Positions 52,442-60,282 of a stretch of 64,000 nucleotides of DNA are shown in pieces. How positions within the stretch are numbered: position 1 is the stretch's first letter; each line of letters starts with the position of its first letter. Made by a program: the position numbers and the translations under genes. The DNA is taken from positions 1 through 64,000 of the forward strand of contig NZ_LMWH01000244.1 in assembly GCF_001507435.1 (NCBI RefSeq), in the 5' to 3' direction. This DNA is from Streptomyces sp. NRRL F-5122 (GTDB lineage Bacteria > Actinomycetota > Actinomycetes > Streptomycetales > Streptomycetaceae). The notes beneath the pieces are model-generated. The model was given only the letters and a program-made list of their open reading frames with translations. It was not told the origin of the DNA and did no database searches.

Positions 52442-53624
52442 GGCCCTGCTCCTCGGGTTCGGACAGCCACTTGCGCAGTTCGTCGCCGTGCTCGTCCAGT
52501 TGCGGCGGTGGCAGCCGATAGGTGGCGGGTGTCGCGGAGAAGCGGATCGGATGCCGGGTGGTGGGTACGGCGCGCTCCCCCTCCCCCACGCTGACGACCG
52601 GTTCGAGACCGAACCGTTCGGCCATGGCGAAGCCGCCGTCGATGGTGTTGATCGGCCCGCTCGGGACGCCCGCCTCGACCAGAAGGTCGAACCATTCCTC
52701 GGCTCCGCGCTTCCTCAACTGCTCGACCAGAAGGGGGCGAAGCTCCTCTCGGTTGGCCGTGCGGTCGGCGTTGCGGGCGAAGCGCGGATCGTCGGCGATC
52801 GCCGGAATGCCCAGTACTTCGCACAGTTTGCGGAACTGGCCGTCGTTGGCCGCCGTGACGATGAGGTCGTTGTCGGCCGTGGGCAGCGGTTCGTAGGGGA
52901 ACACGCTGGGGTGGGCGTTGCCCATCCGGTAGGGCACGGTATCGCCCGCGACGTACGCGGAACTGTGGTTGACCAGACCGGTCAGGGCCGAGGACAGCAG
53001 GTTCACCTCGATCAACTGGCCCTCGCCGGTGGCATCCCGATGGCGCAGCGCCGTCAGGATGCCGATCGTGGCGTGGTTGCCCGCCATGACGTCGAACACG
53101 GAGATCCCGGCCCGGTAGGGCGGCCCGTCCGGGTCGCCCGTAAGGCTCATCAGGCCCGAGATGGCCTGCACCATCAGGTCGTATCCGGGCACATGACGGC
53201 CGGCACCGGAGCCGAAGCCCGTGATCGAGGTGTAGATCACGCCGGGGTTGTCGCGGCGCACCGTGTCGAAGTCCAGACCGTACTTGGCGAGCCCGTCGGG
53301 TTTGAAGTTCTCGATCACAACGTCCGCGCGGCGGGCGAGTTCGCGCGCGATGGTGACGTCGGACTCCTGCCTCAGGTCCAGCGCGACGGAGCGCTTCCCG
53401 CGGTTGATCCCGAGGTAGTAGGTCGAGACCTCGCCCCGCACCGGGGGCATCCAGGACCGGGTGTCGTCGCCGTGCGGTCCCTCGACCTTGACGACGTCGG
53501 CGCCGAGATCGGCGAGCAGCATCGTGGCGTACGGACCGGCCAGGATGCGCGAGAAGTCCGCCACCAGAACCCCGGAGAGCGGCCCCGCGCCGGACGGACG
53601 ATCGGGCGTCGAGCTTTCTGACAT
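52434..53624 (-). CDS. Family III CoA-transferase (CaiB/BaiF)
   Basis: A 396-residue class III CoA-transferase. Marks: VLVADFSRILAGPYATMLLADLGADVVKVE at the N-terminus, GINRGKRSVALDLR, ENFKPDGLAKYGLD, and PGYDLMVQAISGLMSLTGDPDGPP with the catalytic Asp (G-Y-D). It moves CoA between carboxylic acids, here probably activating the substrate of the lyase encoded next. ATG 53624 begins the three-gene operon; a GTCCGC/GCGGAC palindrome lies 20 bases upstream, matching one before the IclR gene. Confidence 0.93.
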   Translation of the reverse strand: MSESSTPDRPSGAGPLSGVLVADFSRILAGPYATMLLADLGADVVKVEGPHGDDTRSWMPPVRGEVSTYYLGINRGKRSVALDLRQESDVTIARELARRADVVIENFKPDGLAKYGLDFDTVRRDNPGVIYTSITGFGSGAGRHVPGYDLMVQAISGLMSLTGDPDGPPYRAGISVFDVMAGNHATIGILTALRHRDATGEGQLIEVNLLSSALTGLVNHSSAYVAGDTVPYRMGNAHPSVFPYEPLPTADNDLIVTAANDGQFRKLCEVLGIPAIADDPRFARNADRTANREELRPLLVEQLRKRGAEEWFDLLVEAGVPSGPINTIDGGFAMAERFGLEPVVSVGEGERAVPTTRHPIRFSATPATYRLPPPQLDEHGDELRKWLSEPEEQGRV

Positions 53625-53643
53625 CGACCGACCTTGCCTCTCT

Positions 53644-53658
53644 GTCCGCCAAGCGGAC
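53644..53658. promoter_or_regulatory. IclR operator upstream of the CoA-transferase operon
   Basis: GTCCGC-CAA-GCGGAC, perfect 6-base arms with a 3-base spacer, in the 78-base gap between the IclR stop and the CoA-transferase start. The same arms and spacing recur at 54554-54568. Confidence 0.78.
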
Positions 53659-53702
53659 GCCTGTCCGTAGTTTGCGATTCTGGGCCTCGGACTGTCAAGG
53701 CG

Positions 53703-54524
53703 TCAAGGTTTCACCGCCACACCTGTCGGACGGGTCAGGTGCGGCGCGGAGTCGAGCCGGGCGAAGTCCACGCTGATCTCGCCCGCGGCCTGCAGAAGGA
53801 GCGGCAGGTGGTCGTGGAGCAGTGTCTCCACCGAGGTCTCGGCGGCGTGCGCGTTGACGTTGACGCTCGCGACGACACGGCCCGACCCGTCGCGCAGCGG
53901 TGCGGCCACCGACCGGATGCCCCGCGCCAACTGCTCGTCGGTCATCGCCCAGCCGCGGGCGCGCACCTCTCGCAGCTCGGCCTCCCACTCCGCACGGTCC
54001 GGCCGCCACACGGGGACCAGGCCCGACCGGGTCGGCTCGGCGAGGACCCGGGTCACTTCGTCGGGCGGCAGCGCCGCCAGCAGCACCTTGCCCAACGATG
54101 TCTGCAGCGCCGGGAACCTGGTGCCGATCTGCACGGCGAGCGTGACGATCTTGGGTACGGAGGCCCGGGCGACGTAGACGATGTCCGAGCCGTCGAGCTG
54201 GGCGATCGAGCACGACTCGTTCGTGCGCTCGACCAGACGCTCCAGGTGCGGCCTCGCCACGTCCCACAGCCCCATCGAGCGCACGTAGGCCATGCCCAGG
54301 TCGAGCACCCGAGGGGTGAGGGCGAACCCGCCGTCCTGCTGCCGTACGTATCCCAACTCGGCCAGGGTCAGCAGGATCCGGCGCGCGGTGGGCCTCGCCA
54401 GCCCCGTCGCCTGGGCCATGTCCGTCAGCGACATCACCGGCCGGCGGGGCTCGAAGGCGGTGATCACCTCGAGCCCTCGGGCCAGCGCTTCGATGAAGTC
54501 GGGCCCGGTTCCTTCGCGGGGCAT
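53703..54524 (-). CDS. IclR-family regulator (PcaR/PobR-like)
   Basis: A 273-residue regulator. Residues 10-75 are the winged helix (EALARGLEVITAFEPRRPVMSLTDMAQATGLARPTARRILLTL region); 80-270 form the IclR ligand domain with TSLGKVLLAALPPDEV and the C-terminal QLARGIRSVAAPLRDGSGRVVASVNVNAHA. The opening E-A-L-A-R-G-L-x-V-I is typical of the subgroup governing beta-ketoadipate-type aromatic catabolism. ATG 54524 has AGGAGG upstream. Palindromes before its own gene and before the CoA-transferase suggest it controls both. Confidence 0.92.
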   Translation of the reverse strand: MPREGTGPDFIEALARGLEVITAFEPRRPVMSLTDMAQATGLARPTARRILLTLAELGYVRQQDGGFALTPRVLDLGMAYVRSMGLWDVARPHLERLVERTNESCSIAQLDGSDIVYVARASVPKIVTLAVQIGTRFPALQTSLGKVLLAALPPDEVTRVLAEPTRSGLVPVWRPDRAEWEAELREVRARGWAMTDEQLARGIRSVAAPLRDGSGRVVASVNVNAHAAETSVETLLHDHLPLLLQAAGEISVDFARLDSAPHLTRPTGVAVKP

Positions 54525-54553
54525 GGGAACTCCTCCTGCCGATGACAACGGTC

Positions 54554-54568
54554 GTCCGCCTCGCGGAC
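54554..54568. promoter_or_regulatory. IclR operator upstream of the IclR gene
   Basis: GTCCGC-CTC-GCGGAC, differing only in the spacer from the site at 53644-53658; 30 bases before the IclR start. Confidence 0.78.
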
Positions 54569-54753
54569 AGCCTGACATAGGCACTTTATGCAGCCACGTG
54601 GGCTTCGGCACACACAGCAGCGCACCACGGCACCCGCGCCGTCCGCACATCGGACACAGGGCAGGTGTTCTGACCACCGAGGATTCGCCTGCGTCCGGTA
54701 TTGACATCGCCCTGACGCGGACCCACGATCCTCGACAACACTTGACCGTCATG

Positions 54754-54767
54754 CGGACGTTCGTCCG
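54754..54767. promoter_or_regulatory. Palindrome upstream of the amidohydrolase at 54782
   Basis: CGGACG-TT-CGTCCG, perfect 6-base arms, just before the ribosome-binding site AAAGGGAGA. It contains the same GGAC/GTCC half-elements as the IclR sites but in opposite order, so it may be an operator variant or a short hairpin. Confidence 0.45.
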
Positions 54768-54781
54768 AAAGGGAGACAGTG

Positions 54782-56230
54782 ATGAGCCAACCCCTCGAAT
54801 TCCAGCCGGGACGGGCCGTCGTCTTCCGCAACGGCACTGTGCTTCCCATGGACCGGGGCCGTTCTGTGCTCACCGGCACCGACGTGCTCCTGGCCGGCGA
54901 CCGCATCGCCGCCGTCGGCCCGCGGCTCGCCGTGCCGGACGGGACGGCCGAGATCGACGCCGAAGGCGGCATCGTCATGCCGGGCATGATCGACACGCAC
55001 CGGCACATGTGGCAGACGGCGATGCGCGGCTACGGGGCCGACTGGACGCTCACCCAGTACTTCGTCTGGTACTACCTCGAGCACGGCAGGGCCTTCCGGC
55101 CCGAGGACGTGTACGCCGGGAACCGGCTGGCCGCCGTGGAGGCGCTCGATGCCGGTGTGACCACCGTCGTGGACTGGTCGCACGGGCTCCAGACAGCCGA
55201 TCACGCCGACGCGGCGGTCGACGCGCTCCAGTCGGTCCCCGGACGGTTCGTCCTCGCCTACGGCAACATCCAGCAGGCTCCGGCGGAATGGACCCGGGCG
55301 CCGGAGTTCCGGGACTTCGTGCGCCGTCGCATCACGGACGACGACATGCTCGGCTTCCAGCTCGCCTTCGATGTGACGGGCGATCCGGAGTTCCCCGAGA
55401 AGCCGGCCTTCGAGGCAGCGCGCGAACTGGGCCTGGCCGTGACCACCCATGCCGGGGTCTGGGGCGCCACCAACGACGACGGCATCCGGCTGATGCACGA
55501 GCACGGGTTCATGACACCCGAGACGGTCTATGTGCACGCCTCGACGCTGTCGGCCGACTCCTACCACCGCATCGCCGCGACGGGCGGCTCGGTCTCGGTG
55601 TCCACGGAGAGCGAGCAGAGCGCCGGGCAGGGCTACCCGACCACCTGGGCGATACGGTCCCACGGCATCCCCGTCTCGCTGTCGATGGACACCAGTGTGT
55701 GGTGGAGCGGCGATCTGTTCTCCGCCATGCGCACCACCCTGGGTGCCGACCGGGCCCGCCAGCATCTGGATGCGCACGGCAGGAACGAGACCGTCACCCA
55801 CTCGGCGCTGCGCGCGGACCAGGTGGTGGAGTGGGCCACGCTCGGCGGCGCCAGGGCCCTGGGCCGCGAGAAGGACCTCGGCAGTCTCGAGGTGGGCAGG
55901 AAGGCCGACGTCGTCCTGCTGAAGAACGACCACTCCCCGGTCTCGTTCCCCCTGCTCAACCCCTATGGCCACGTGGCGTTCCAGGCGCAGCGCGGCGACG
56001 TCCACACCGTGGTGGTCAACGGGAAGGTGGTCAAGCATGAACACCGCCTGCTCGGCGTCGACCTCGGCGCGGTACGGCACGAGGTCGAGCAGACCGTGGA
56101 GCACCTGCGGTCGACGATCGGCGAGGAGGAGTGGCACAAGGGCATGAACCCCGACATCCCCGAGACGAAGGTCCTCGACAACCCGTACACCTACACCGAC
56201 TACCGCAGCTCCACGACGCACCGGCGCTGA
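54782..56230 (+). CDS. Amidohydrolase of the cytosine deaminase / chlorohydrolase group
   Basis: A 482-residue metal-dependent hydrolase. Metal ligands His73 and His75 (DTHRHMW), a third His in LAVTTHAGVWG near residue 223, a His in VYVHASTLS near 256, and the Asp in SLSMDTSVWW near 305 in the place of the strand 8 Asp. The group deaminates or dechlorinates purines, pyrimidines and triazines; relatives beside aromatic genes are mostly uncharacterised. ATG 54782 has GGGAGA upstream. It is divergent from the IclR gene (257 bases apart) and followed 40 bases later by a DoxX-type gene. Confidence 0.87.
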   Translation: MSQPLEFQPGRAVVFRNGTVLPMDRGRSVLTGTDVLLAGDRIAAVGPRLAVPDGTAEIDAEGGIVMPGMIDTHRHMWQTAMRGYGADWTLTQYFVWYYLEHGRAFRPEDVYAGNRLAAVEALDAGVTTVVDWSHGLQTADHADAAVDALQSVPGRFVLAYGNIQQAPAEWTRAPEFRDFVRRRITDDDMLGFQLAFDVTGDPEFPEKPAFEAARELGLAVTTHAGVWGATNDDGIRLMHEHGFMTPETVYVHASTLSADSYHRIAATGGSVSVSTESEQSAGQGYPTTWAIRSHGIPVSLSMDTSVWWSGDLFSAMRTTLGADRARQHLDAHGRNETVTHSALRADQVVEWATLGGARALGREKDLGSLEVGRKADVVLLKNDHSPVSFPLLNPYGHVAFQAQRGDVHTVVVNGKVVKHEHRLLGVDLGAVRHEVEQTVEHLRSTIGEEEWHKGMNPDIPETKVLDNPYTYTDYRSSTTHRR

Positions 56231-56270
56231 GTCGCGCGCGGACCGGATCGGGACACGGGAGGTCACCGCG

Positions 56271-56807
56271 ATGAGCGTCGGACTGCTGCTGCTGCGCGTG
56301 TTGCTCGCCGCCCTGCTGTTCGGGCACGCGACCCAGAAGCTGCGTGGCTGGTTCGGCGGTTCGGGACGTGCCGCCACCGGCGCGATCTTCGAACAGTGGG
56401 GGTTCGTGCCCGGTGCCCGGATGGTGCTGGTGGCCGGACTGGCGGAGCTCCTGGGCGCCGCCTCGCTCGCGGCGGGCCTGCTGACGCCCGGGGGCTGTGC
56501 GCTCGTCGTCGGCACGATGACGGTGGCCGCGGTGGCGACGTCGGTCAACGGATTCTGGGCCCAACGGGGCGGCTGCGAGGTCCCGTTCTGGTACGGCGCC
56601 GCGGCGGTGGTACTCGCGTTCACCGGCCCGGGTCCCTGGTCGCTCGATGCCGGCCTGGGGCTGCGCTGGTCTCCCGGCTACGCCTGGGGCATCGCCGCAT
56701 CGGCGCTCGGACTGCTCGCCTCCGCAGTCCCCCTCGCCTCGCGTGCGCGGGTCCCGCGCGAGAGGAGGCCGACCGCACCGCAGGGCGAGGACCCGGCAGA
56801 CGTCTGA
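56271..56807 (+). CDS. DoxX-family membrane protein
   Basis: A 178-residue protein with four membrane helices: LLLLRVLLAALLFGHATQKL, MVLVAGLAELLGAASLAAGLL, ALVVGTMTVAAVATSVNG and WGIAASALGLLASAVPLAS. G-H-A-T-Q-K-L-R-G-W-F-G-G-x-G near residue 20 is typical of the DoxX/SURF4 group. Some members take part in quinone or thiosulfate redox chemistry, but most are undefined. GAGGTCACC precedes ATG 56271. It probably shares a transcript with the amidohydrolase. Confidence 0.88.
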   Translation: MSVGLLLLRVLLAALLFGHATQKLRGWFGGSGRAATGAIFEQWGFVPGARMVLVAGLAELLGAASLAAGLLTPGGCALVVGTMTVAAVATSVNGFWAQRGGCEVPFWYGAAAVVLAFTGPGPWSLDAGLGLRWSPGYAWGIAASALGLLASAVPLASRARVPRERRPTAPQGEDPADV

Positions 56808-56815
56808 TCGCCTGA

Positions 56816-56851
56816 GCGGCCCCCGTCCCTCCCCTCCGGGGCGGGGGCCGC
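56816..56851. terminator. Terminator between DoxX gene and molybdenum hydroxylase operon
   Basis: Perfect 10-base arms GCGGCCCCCG and CGGGGGCCGC around a 16-base loop, between convergent genes. Confidence 0.85.
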
Positions 56852-56862
56852 CGCTCCTGGCG

Positions 56863-57339
56863 TCAGTACTTCGCCGCCCCGGCCACGATCGCCTCCCGGA
56901 TGCGGTGATACGTCCCGCAGCGGCAGATGTTGCGGATCTCGTCGAGTTCGGCCTCGCCGATCTCACGCCCCTCCTCGCGAGCCTGACGCACCTTCGCGAC
57001 GGCGGCCATGATCTGGCCGGGCTGGCAGTAGCCGCACTGGGCGACGTCGTGCTCGAGCCACGCCTCCTGCATCGGGTGCAGCTCCCTGCCGACGGTGGCG
57101 GGCAGGCCCTCGATGGTGGTGATCTCGTCGTCCGGCCCGATGTCCTTCACCGGCACCGAACAGGGGTTGAACGCCTTGCCGTTGATATGGCTCGTGCAGG
57201 CCTGGCACACGCCGAGCCCGCAGCCGTACTTCGGCCCGGTGACGCCCAGGACGTCCCGGAGCACCCACAGCAGTCGCACGTCGTCCTCGATGTCCACGGT
57301 GACGGGTTTGCCGTTGAGGATGAAGGTGTGTCGGGGCAC
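56863..57339 (-). CDS. [2Fe-2S] subunit of a xanthine dehydrogenase-family enzyme
   Basis: A 158-residue electron-transfer subunit with a plant-ferredoxin-like N-terminal cluster (GPKYGCGLGVCQACTSHINGK, plus C of FNPCSVPV) and the C-terminal four-helix cluster (AQCGYCQPGQIM and RNICRCGTYHRIREAI). Length and motifs match IorA and CoxS-type subunits. It lies 8 bases downstream of the molybdenum subunit gene on the same strand. There is no FAD subunit, so electrons probably pass to a cytochrome or other carrier. Confidence 0.94.
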   Translation of the reverse strand: MPRHTFILNGKPVTVDIEDDVRLLWVLRDVLGVTGPKYGCGLGVCQACTSHINGKAFNPCSVPVKDIGPDDEITTIEGLPATVGRELHPMQEAWLEHDVAQCGYCQPGQIMAAVAKVRQAREEGREIGEAELDEIRNICRCGTYHRIREAIVAGAAKY

Positions 57340-57347
57340 GTGGACTC

Positions 57348-59684
57348 CTAGAAGGCGCGGCTCAGACCGTCGGTGGGCGACGCGGGGACGGGCGGCGTGG
57401 TCGGCAGCGGCTCGAAGCCGAGCGGTTCGCCGTGGTTGATCGGGAAGGTCGTCGGCATCGTGCCGGTGGCGCGGCCGTAGGCGCAGGCCACGGCTGCCAT
57501 CGCGCCCGCGACGGCCAGTTCACCCGCTCCGCCGGGGTGCCCCGTCGTCGGCGGCATGACGACGATCTCCAGCTCCGGCGGCGTGTTCCACTGACGGGTG
57601 TAGAAGTAGTTGTCCCAACTGCCCTCCAGGAAATACCCGTTGTCGAGGTGCAGGCCGGAACTGAGCGTGAGCGCGATACCGTCCATGATGCCGCCCATCA
57701 TCTGGGCCTCGAGGCCACGCGGGTTGACGGCAAGACCCACGTCCACCGCGCAGACGACCCTGGTGACACGGGGTCCAGTGTAGGCGTCGCGAATCTTCCG
57801 GCCGGTGGTCTGCGGTCGGCAGTCGATCTCGGCGAGGACGGCGACGTACGCGTGGTACTCGGGGTGGATCGCGATGCCCTGTGCCGTACCGGAGGGCATG
57901 CTGCGTCCCCAGCCTCCCACTTCGGCGGCCTTGTCCAGAACGGCCCGCGCCCGGGCGTCCTTGAGGAAGGCGCGGCGTACGGCGTAGGGGTCCTTGCCCA
58001 GCCGTTTCGCCAGCTCGTCCACCACGAGCTCCTGCGCGCAGCGCACGTTGGGCGAGTAGATGTTGCGCATGGAACCGGTGTTGAACCCTTGGTCGGTCTC
58101 GCTGAGCAGCTGGGTGACGACACCGAAGTTGTAGGGGGTCTGCTGGGTGAGAGTGAAGATCGTCTCCGAGAAGGCGAGGCCGCCGACGGGCAGCCTTGCG
58201 GCCTCGGAGGTGATGATCTCGCCCACGCCATGACCGAAGTCGGTGGACACGGACGTGTGGCGCTGGTCGTAGGTGAGCACCTGGCCGAGCGCGTAGGTGG
58301 CCCGGACCCGCGAGGTGGACATGGGGTGGGTGCGGCCCTGGCGGAAGTCGTCGGTGCGGTGCCACATAAGCTTGACCGGTTTGCCCATGGCCCTGGAGAT
58401 CTCGGCGGCCTCGGCGGCGGCGTCGTGGAACAGCTTGCGCCCGAAGGATCCACCGCCCTCGGTGACATGGACCTTGACCGCGGTGACCGGAAGACCGAGT
58501 TCCAGCGCGATCTGCTCCTGCGCGGTGATCGGCGATTTCAGGCTGGCCCAGATCTCGGCGGAGTCCTTCCGCACGTCGGCCACCGCGCAGTTGGTCTCCA
58601 GCGCGCTGTTGCTGGCGAAGTGGAAGGTGAAGCGGGCATCGACGGACCTGGTGAGCAGATCGAGGGCGGGCAGCGGGAGTTCGGCCCTGCGCAACTCGCC
58701 GCGCACGGTGTCGTCGGACTTGCCCTCCGCGGTGCCCGGCCCCCAGTCGACCTCCAGGGCGCGGACCGCGTCGATGCACTGCCCGAAGGTGCGGCCGCGC
58801 ACGGCGACACCGGTGGAGACCGTGACGACGTCCGTGATGCCCGGCAGTGCCCGTACCTCCGCCAGGTTCGCCACGGAGCGGACCGTACCGTTGACGGTCG
58901 GTGGGCGGCACACCATCGTGGGCAGCGCGCCCGGCACCTGGAGGTCCATCGCGAACCGCTTGCGTCCGGTGATCGCTTCGAGTGCGTCGAGGCGTCGCTG
59001 CGGGGTCCCGATGACCTTGAAGTCCGACGGTTCCTTGAGGGCCACCGAGACCTGACCGGTGGTCACCGATGCCGCCTTGGCGGCCAGCTCGCCGTAGCCG
59101 AGGCTTCTGCCGGTCAGCGCGGAGGTGATGACCCCGGCCTTCGCGGTCAGGGTGTCGATCGCCTCGCCCAGTTCGAGGGCCGCCGCCTTCAGCAGCCGCC
59201 CGCGGGCGACGGCGGCCGCGACGCGGATCGGTGTGAAGGTGGAGATCGTGGTGTTCGACCCGCCGGTGAGCTGGTTGAACAGCAGCTCCGGCCGGGCGTC
59301 GGCGAGCGACACCCGGATCCGGTCCACGGGGAGGTCCAGTTCCTCCGCGATGAGCATGGCACTGGAGGTGGTGATGCCCTGTCCGACCTCGGCCCGCGGC
59401 AGCGCGAACGATGCCGTGCCGTCGGCGTCGATCCGAATCGTGATCAGGTTCGCTGTGGGCAGGGTGGCATGGGTGAGCATGTCGTTGAGGTCGTAGATCT
59501 CGGCCGGCCCCGGCAGGGAGGGCACCGCCGCGGCGGCCTCCGTGGGAGCCAGGACGCCCTCACCCAGCTGGGCCGCCACGGTCAGGGTCGAGGCGGCCAC
59601 CACATATCCCAGGAACCTTCGGCGTCCGATGCCGTCCGGCTCGACGTCGGTCCCGCGCTGCTGCGGGCGGCGGTGAGATTCCAT
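57348..59684 (-). CDS. Molybdopterin-binding subunit, isoquinoline 1-oxidoreductase-type, with Tat signal
   Basis: A 778-residue molybdenum hydroxylase subunit. The N-terminus carries a twin-arginine signal (GIGRRRFLGYVVAASTLTVAAQ) and so should be exported, carrying the small [2Fe-2S] subunit with it. Cofactor region motifs include GQGITTSSAMLIAEEL near residue 118, EGGGSFGRKLFHDAAAEAAEIS near 410, and GGAGELAVAGAMAAVACAYGRATG near the C-terminus, with Glu as the expected catalytic base. Family members hydroxylate N-heteroaromatics or oxidise aldehydes. ATG 59684 has GGGAG upstream. Confidence 0.93.
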   Translation of the reverse strand: MESHRRPQQRGTDVEPDGIGRRRFLGYVVAASTLTVAAQLGEGVLAPTEAAAAVPSLPGPAEIYDLNDMLTHATLPTANLITIRIDADGTASFALPRAEVGQGITTSSAMLIAEELDLPVDRIRVSLADARPELLFNQLTGGSNTTISTFTPIRVAAAVARGRLLKAAALELGEAIDTLTAKAGVITSALTGRSLGYGELAAKAASVTTGQVSVALKEPSDFKVIGTPQRRLDALEAITGRKRFAMDLQVPGALPTMVCRPPTVNGTVRSVANLAEVRALPGITDVVTVSTGVAVRGRTFGQCIDAVRALEVDWGPGTAEGKSDDTVRGELRRAELPLPALDLLTRSVDARFTFHFASNSALETNCAVADVRKDSAEIWASLKSPITAQEQIALELGLPVTAVKVHVTEGGGSFGRKLFHDAAAEAAEISRAMGKPVKLMWHRTDDFRQGRTHPMSTSRVRATYALGQVLTYDQRHTSVSTDFGHGVGEIITSEAARLPVGGLAFSETIFTLTQQTPYNFGVVTQLLSETDQGFNTGSMRNIYSPNVRCAQELVVDELAKRLGKDPYAVRRAFLKDARARAVLDKAAEVGGWGRSMPSGTAQGIAIHPEYHAYVAVLAEIDCRPQTTGRKIRDAYTGPRVTRVVCAVDVGLAVNPRGLEAQMMGGIMDGIALTLSSGLHLDNGYFLEGSWDNYFYTRQWNTPPELEIVVMPPTTGHPGGAGELAVAGAMAAVACAYGRATGTMPTTFPINHGEPLGFEPLPTTPPVPASPTDGLSRAF

Positions 59685-60282
59685 CGGCTGTACTCCCGAC
59701 CACGAAGTGGAGTGTGCCCGGACATGTCGCAAGGCAGGCACGGAGGCGCCCGTCGGCACGGGAGCTACCGTTCCGTTCACGGCGGCTCTTGACTGTGCAC
59801 GGCCGACGTGCGCTCCGGAAGATCCCGGCAGCGCATCTCCACGTAAACCTCACGTCACATCACAGGGAAAGCGACGGGCGCAGGGGCAGGCCGGGCCCGT
59901 CCTCCCGGTTCGGTCCGCCCCGGAGACGGGACGCGTGCGTTCGGTACCGTCGGCTCGAGGCCCATGACGAGGACGGTTTCACCGGCCTGGTCACGCGGGT
60001 TCCCTACTGTCACCCCGCCGCCATGCTCGACGCGTTGGACCACCGGTGGCCATGCGGCTTCGGCCGCTTCGAGACCACCAACCGGAAGCCCGCCATCATC
60101 CGGTTCACCGAACAGCAGGCCGACCGATGCCCTGGGGCATCCGGCAGAAGATCCGGCGAGGACCAGGCCGCGGAGGACGGCGGCAGCCGGCTCGGGGACG
60201 TTCGTGGATCAGAGCCCGCATCCGACTACCCGCACTGCCGGTCGGCGACGGCAGCGCCTCCGCCGGCAGTGCGAGTTCGCCC
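59685..60282. other. Region without a confirmed gene; possible gene remnant
   Basis: About 600 bases. On the plus strand, 59950-60123 shows strong third-position GC bias in one frame (GFTGLVTRVPYCHPAAMLDA then RFETTNRKPAIIRFTEQQ), which then ends abruptly; no start codon with ribosome-binding site fits it. It may be a decayed gene fragment. No family is recognised. Confidence 0.3.

Noticed and set aside
46273..54524. The oxygenase region as an antibiotic biosynthesis cluster
   Set aside because: No polyketide synthase, peptide synthetase or other scaffold enzyme is present; CoA-transferase, lyase, intradiol dioxygenase and IclR fit catabolism better, though P450 and hydroxylase alone would allow either.
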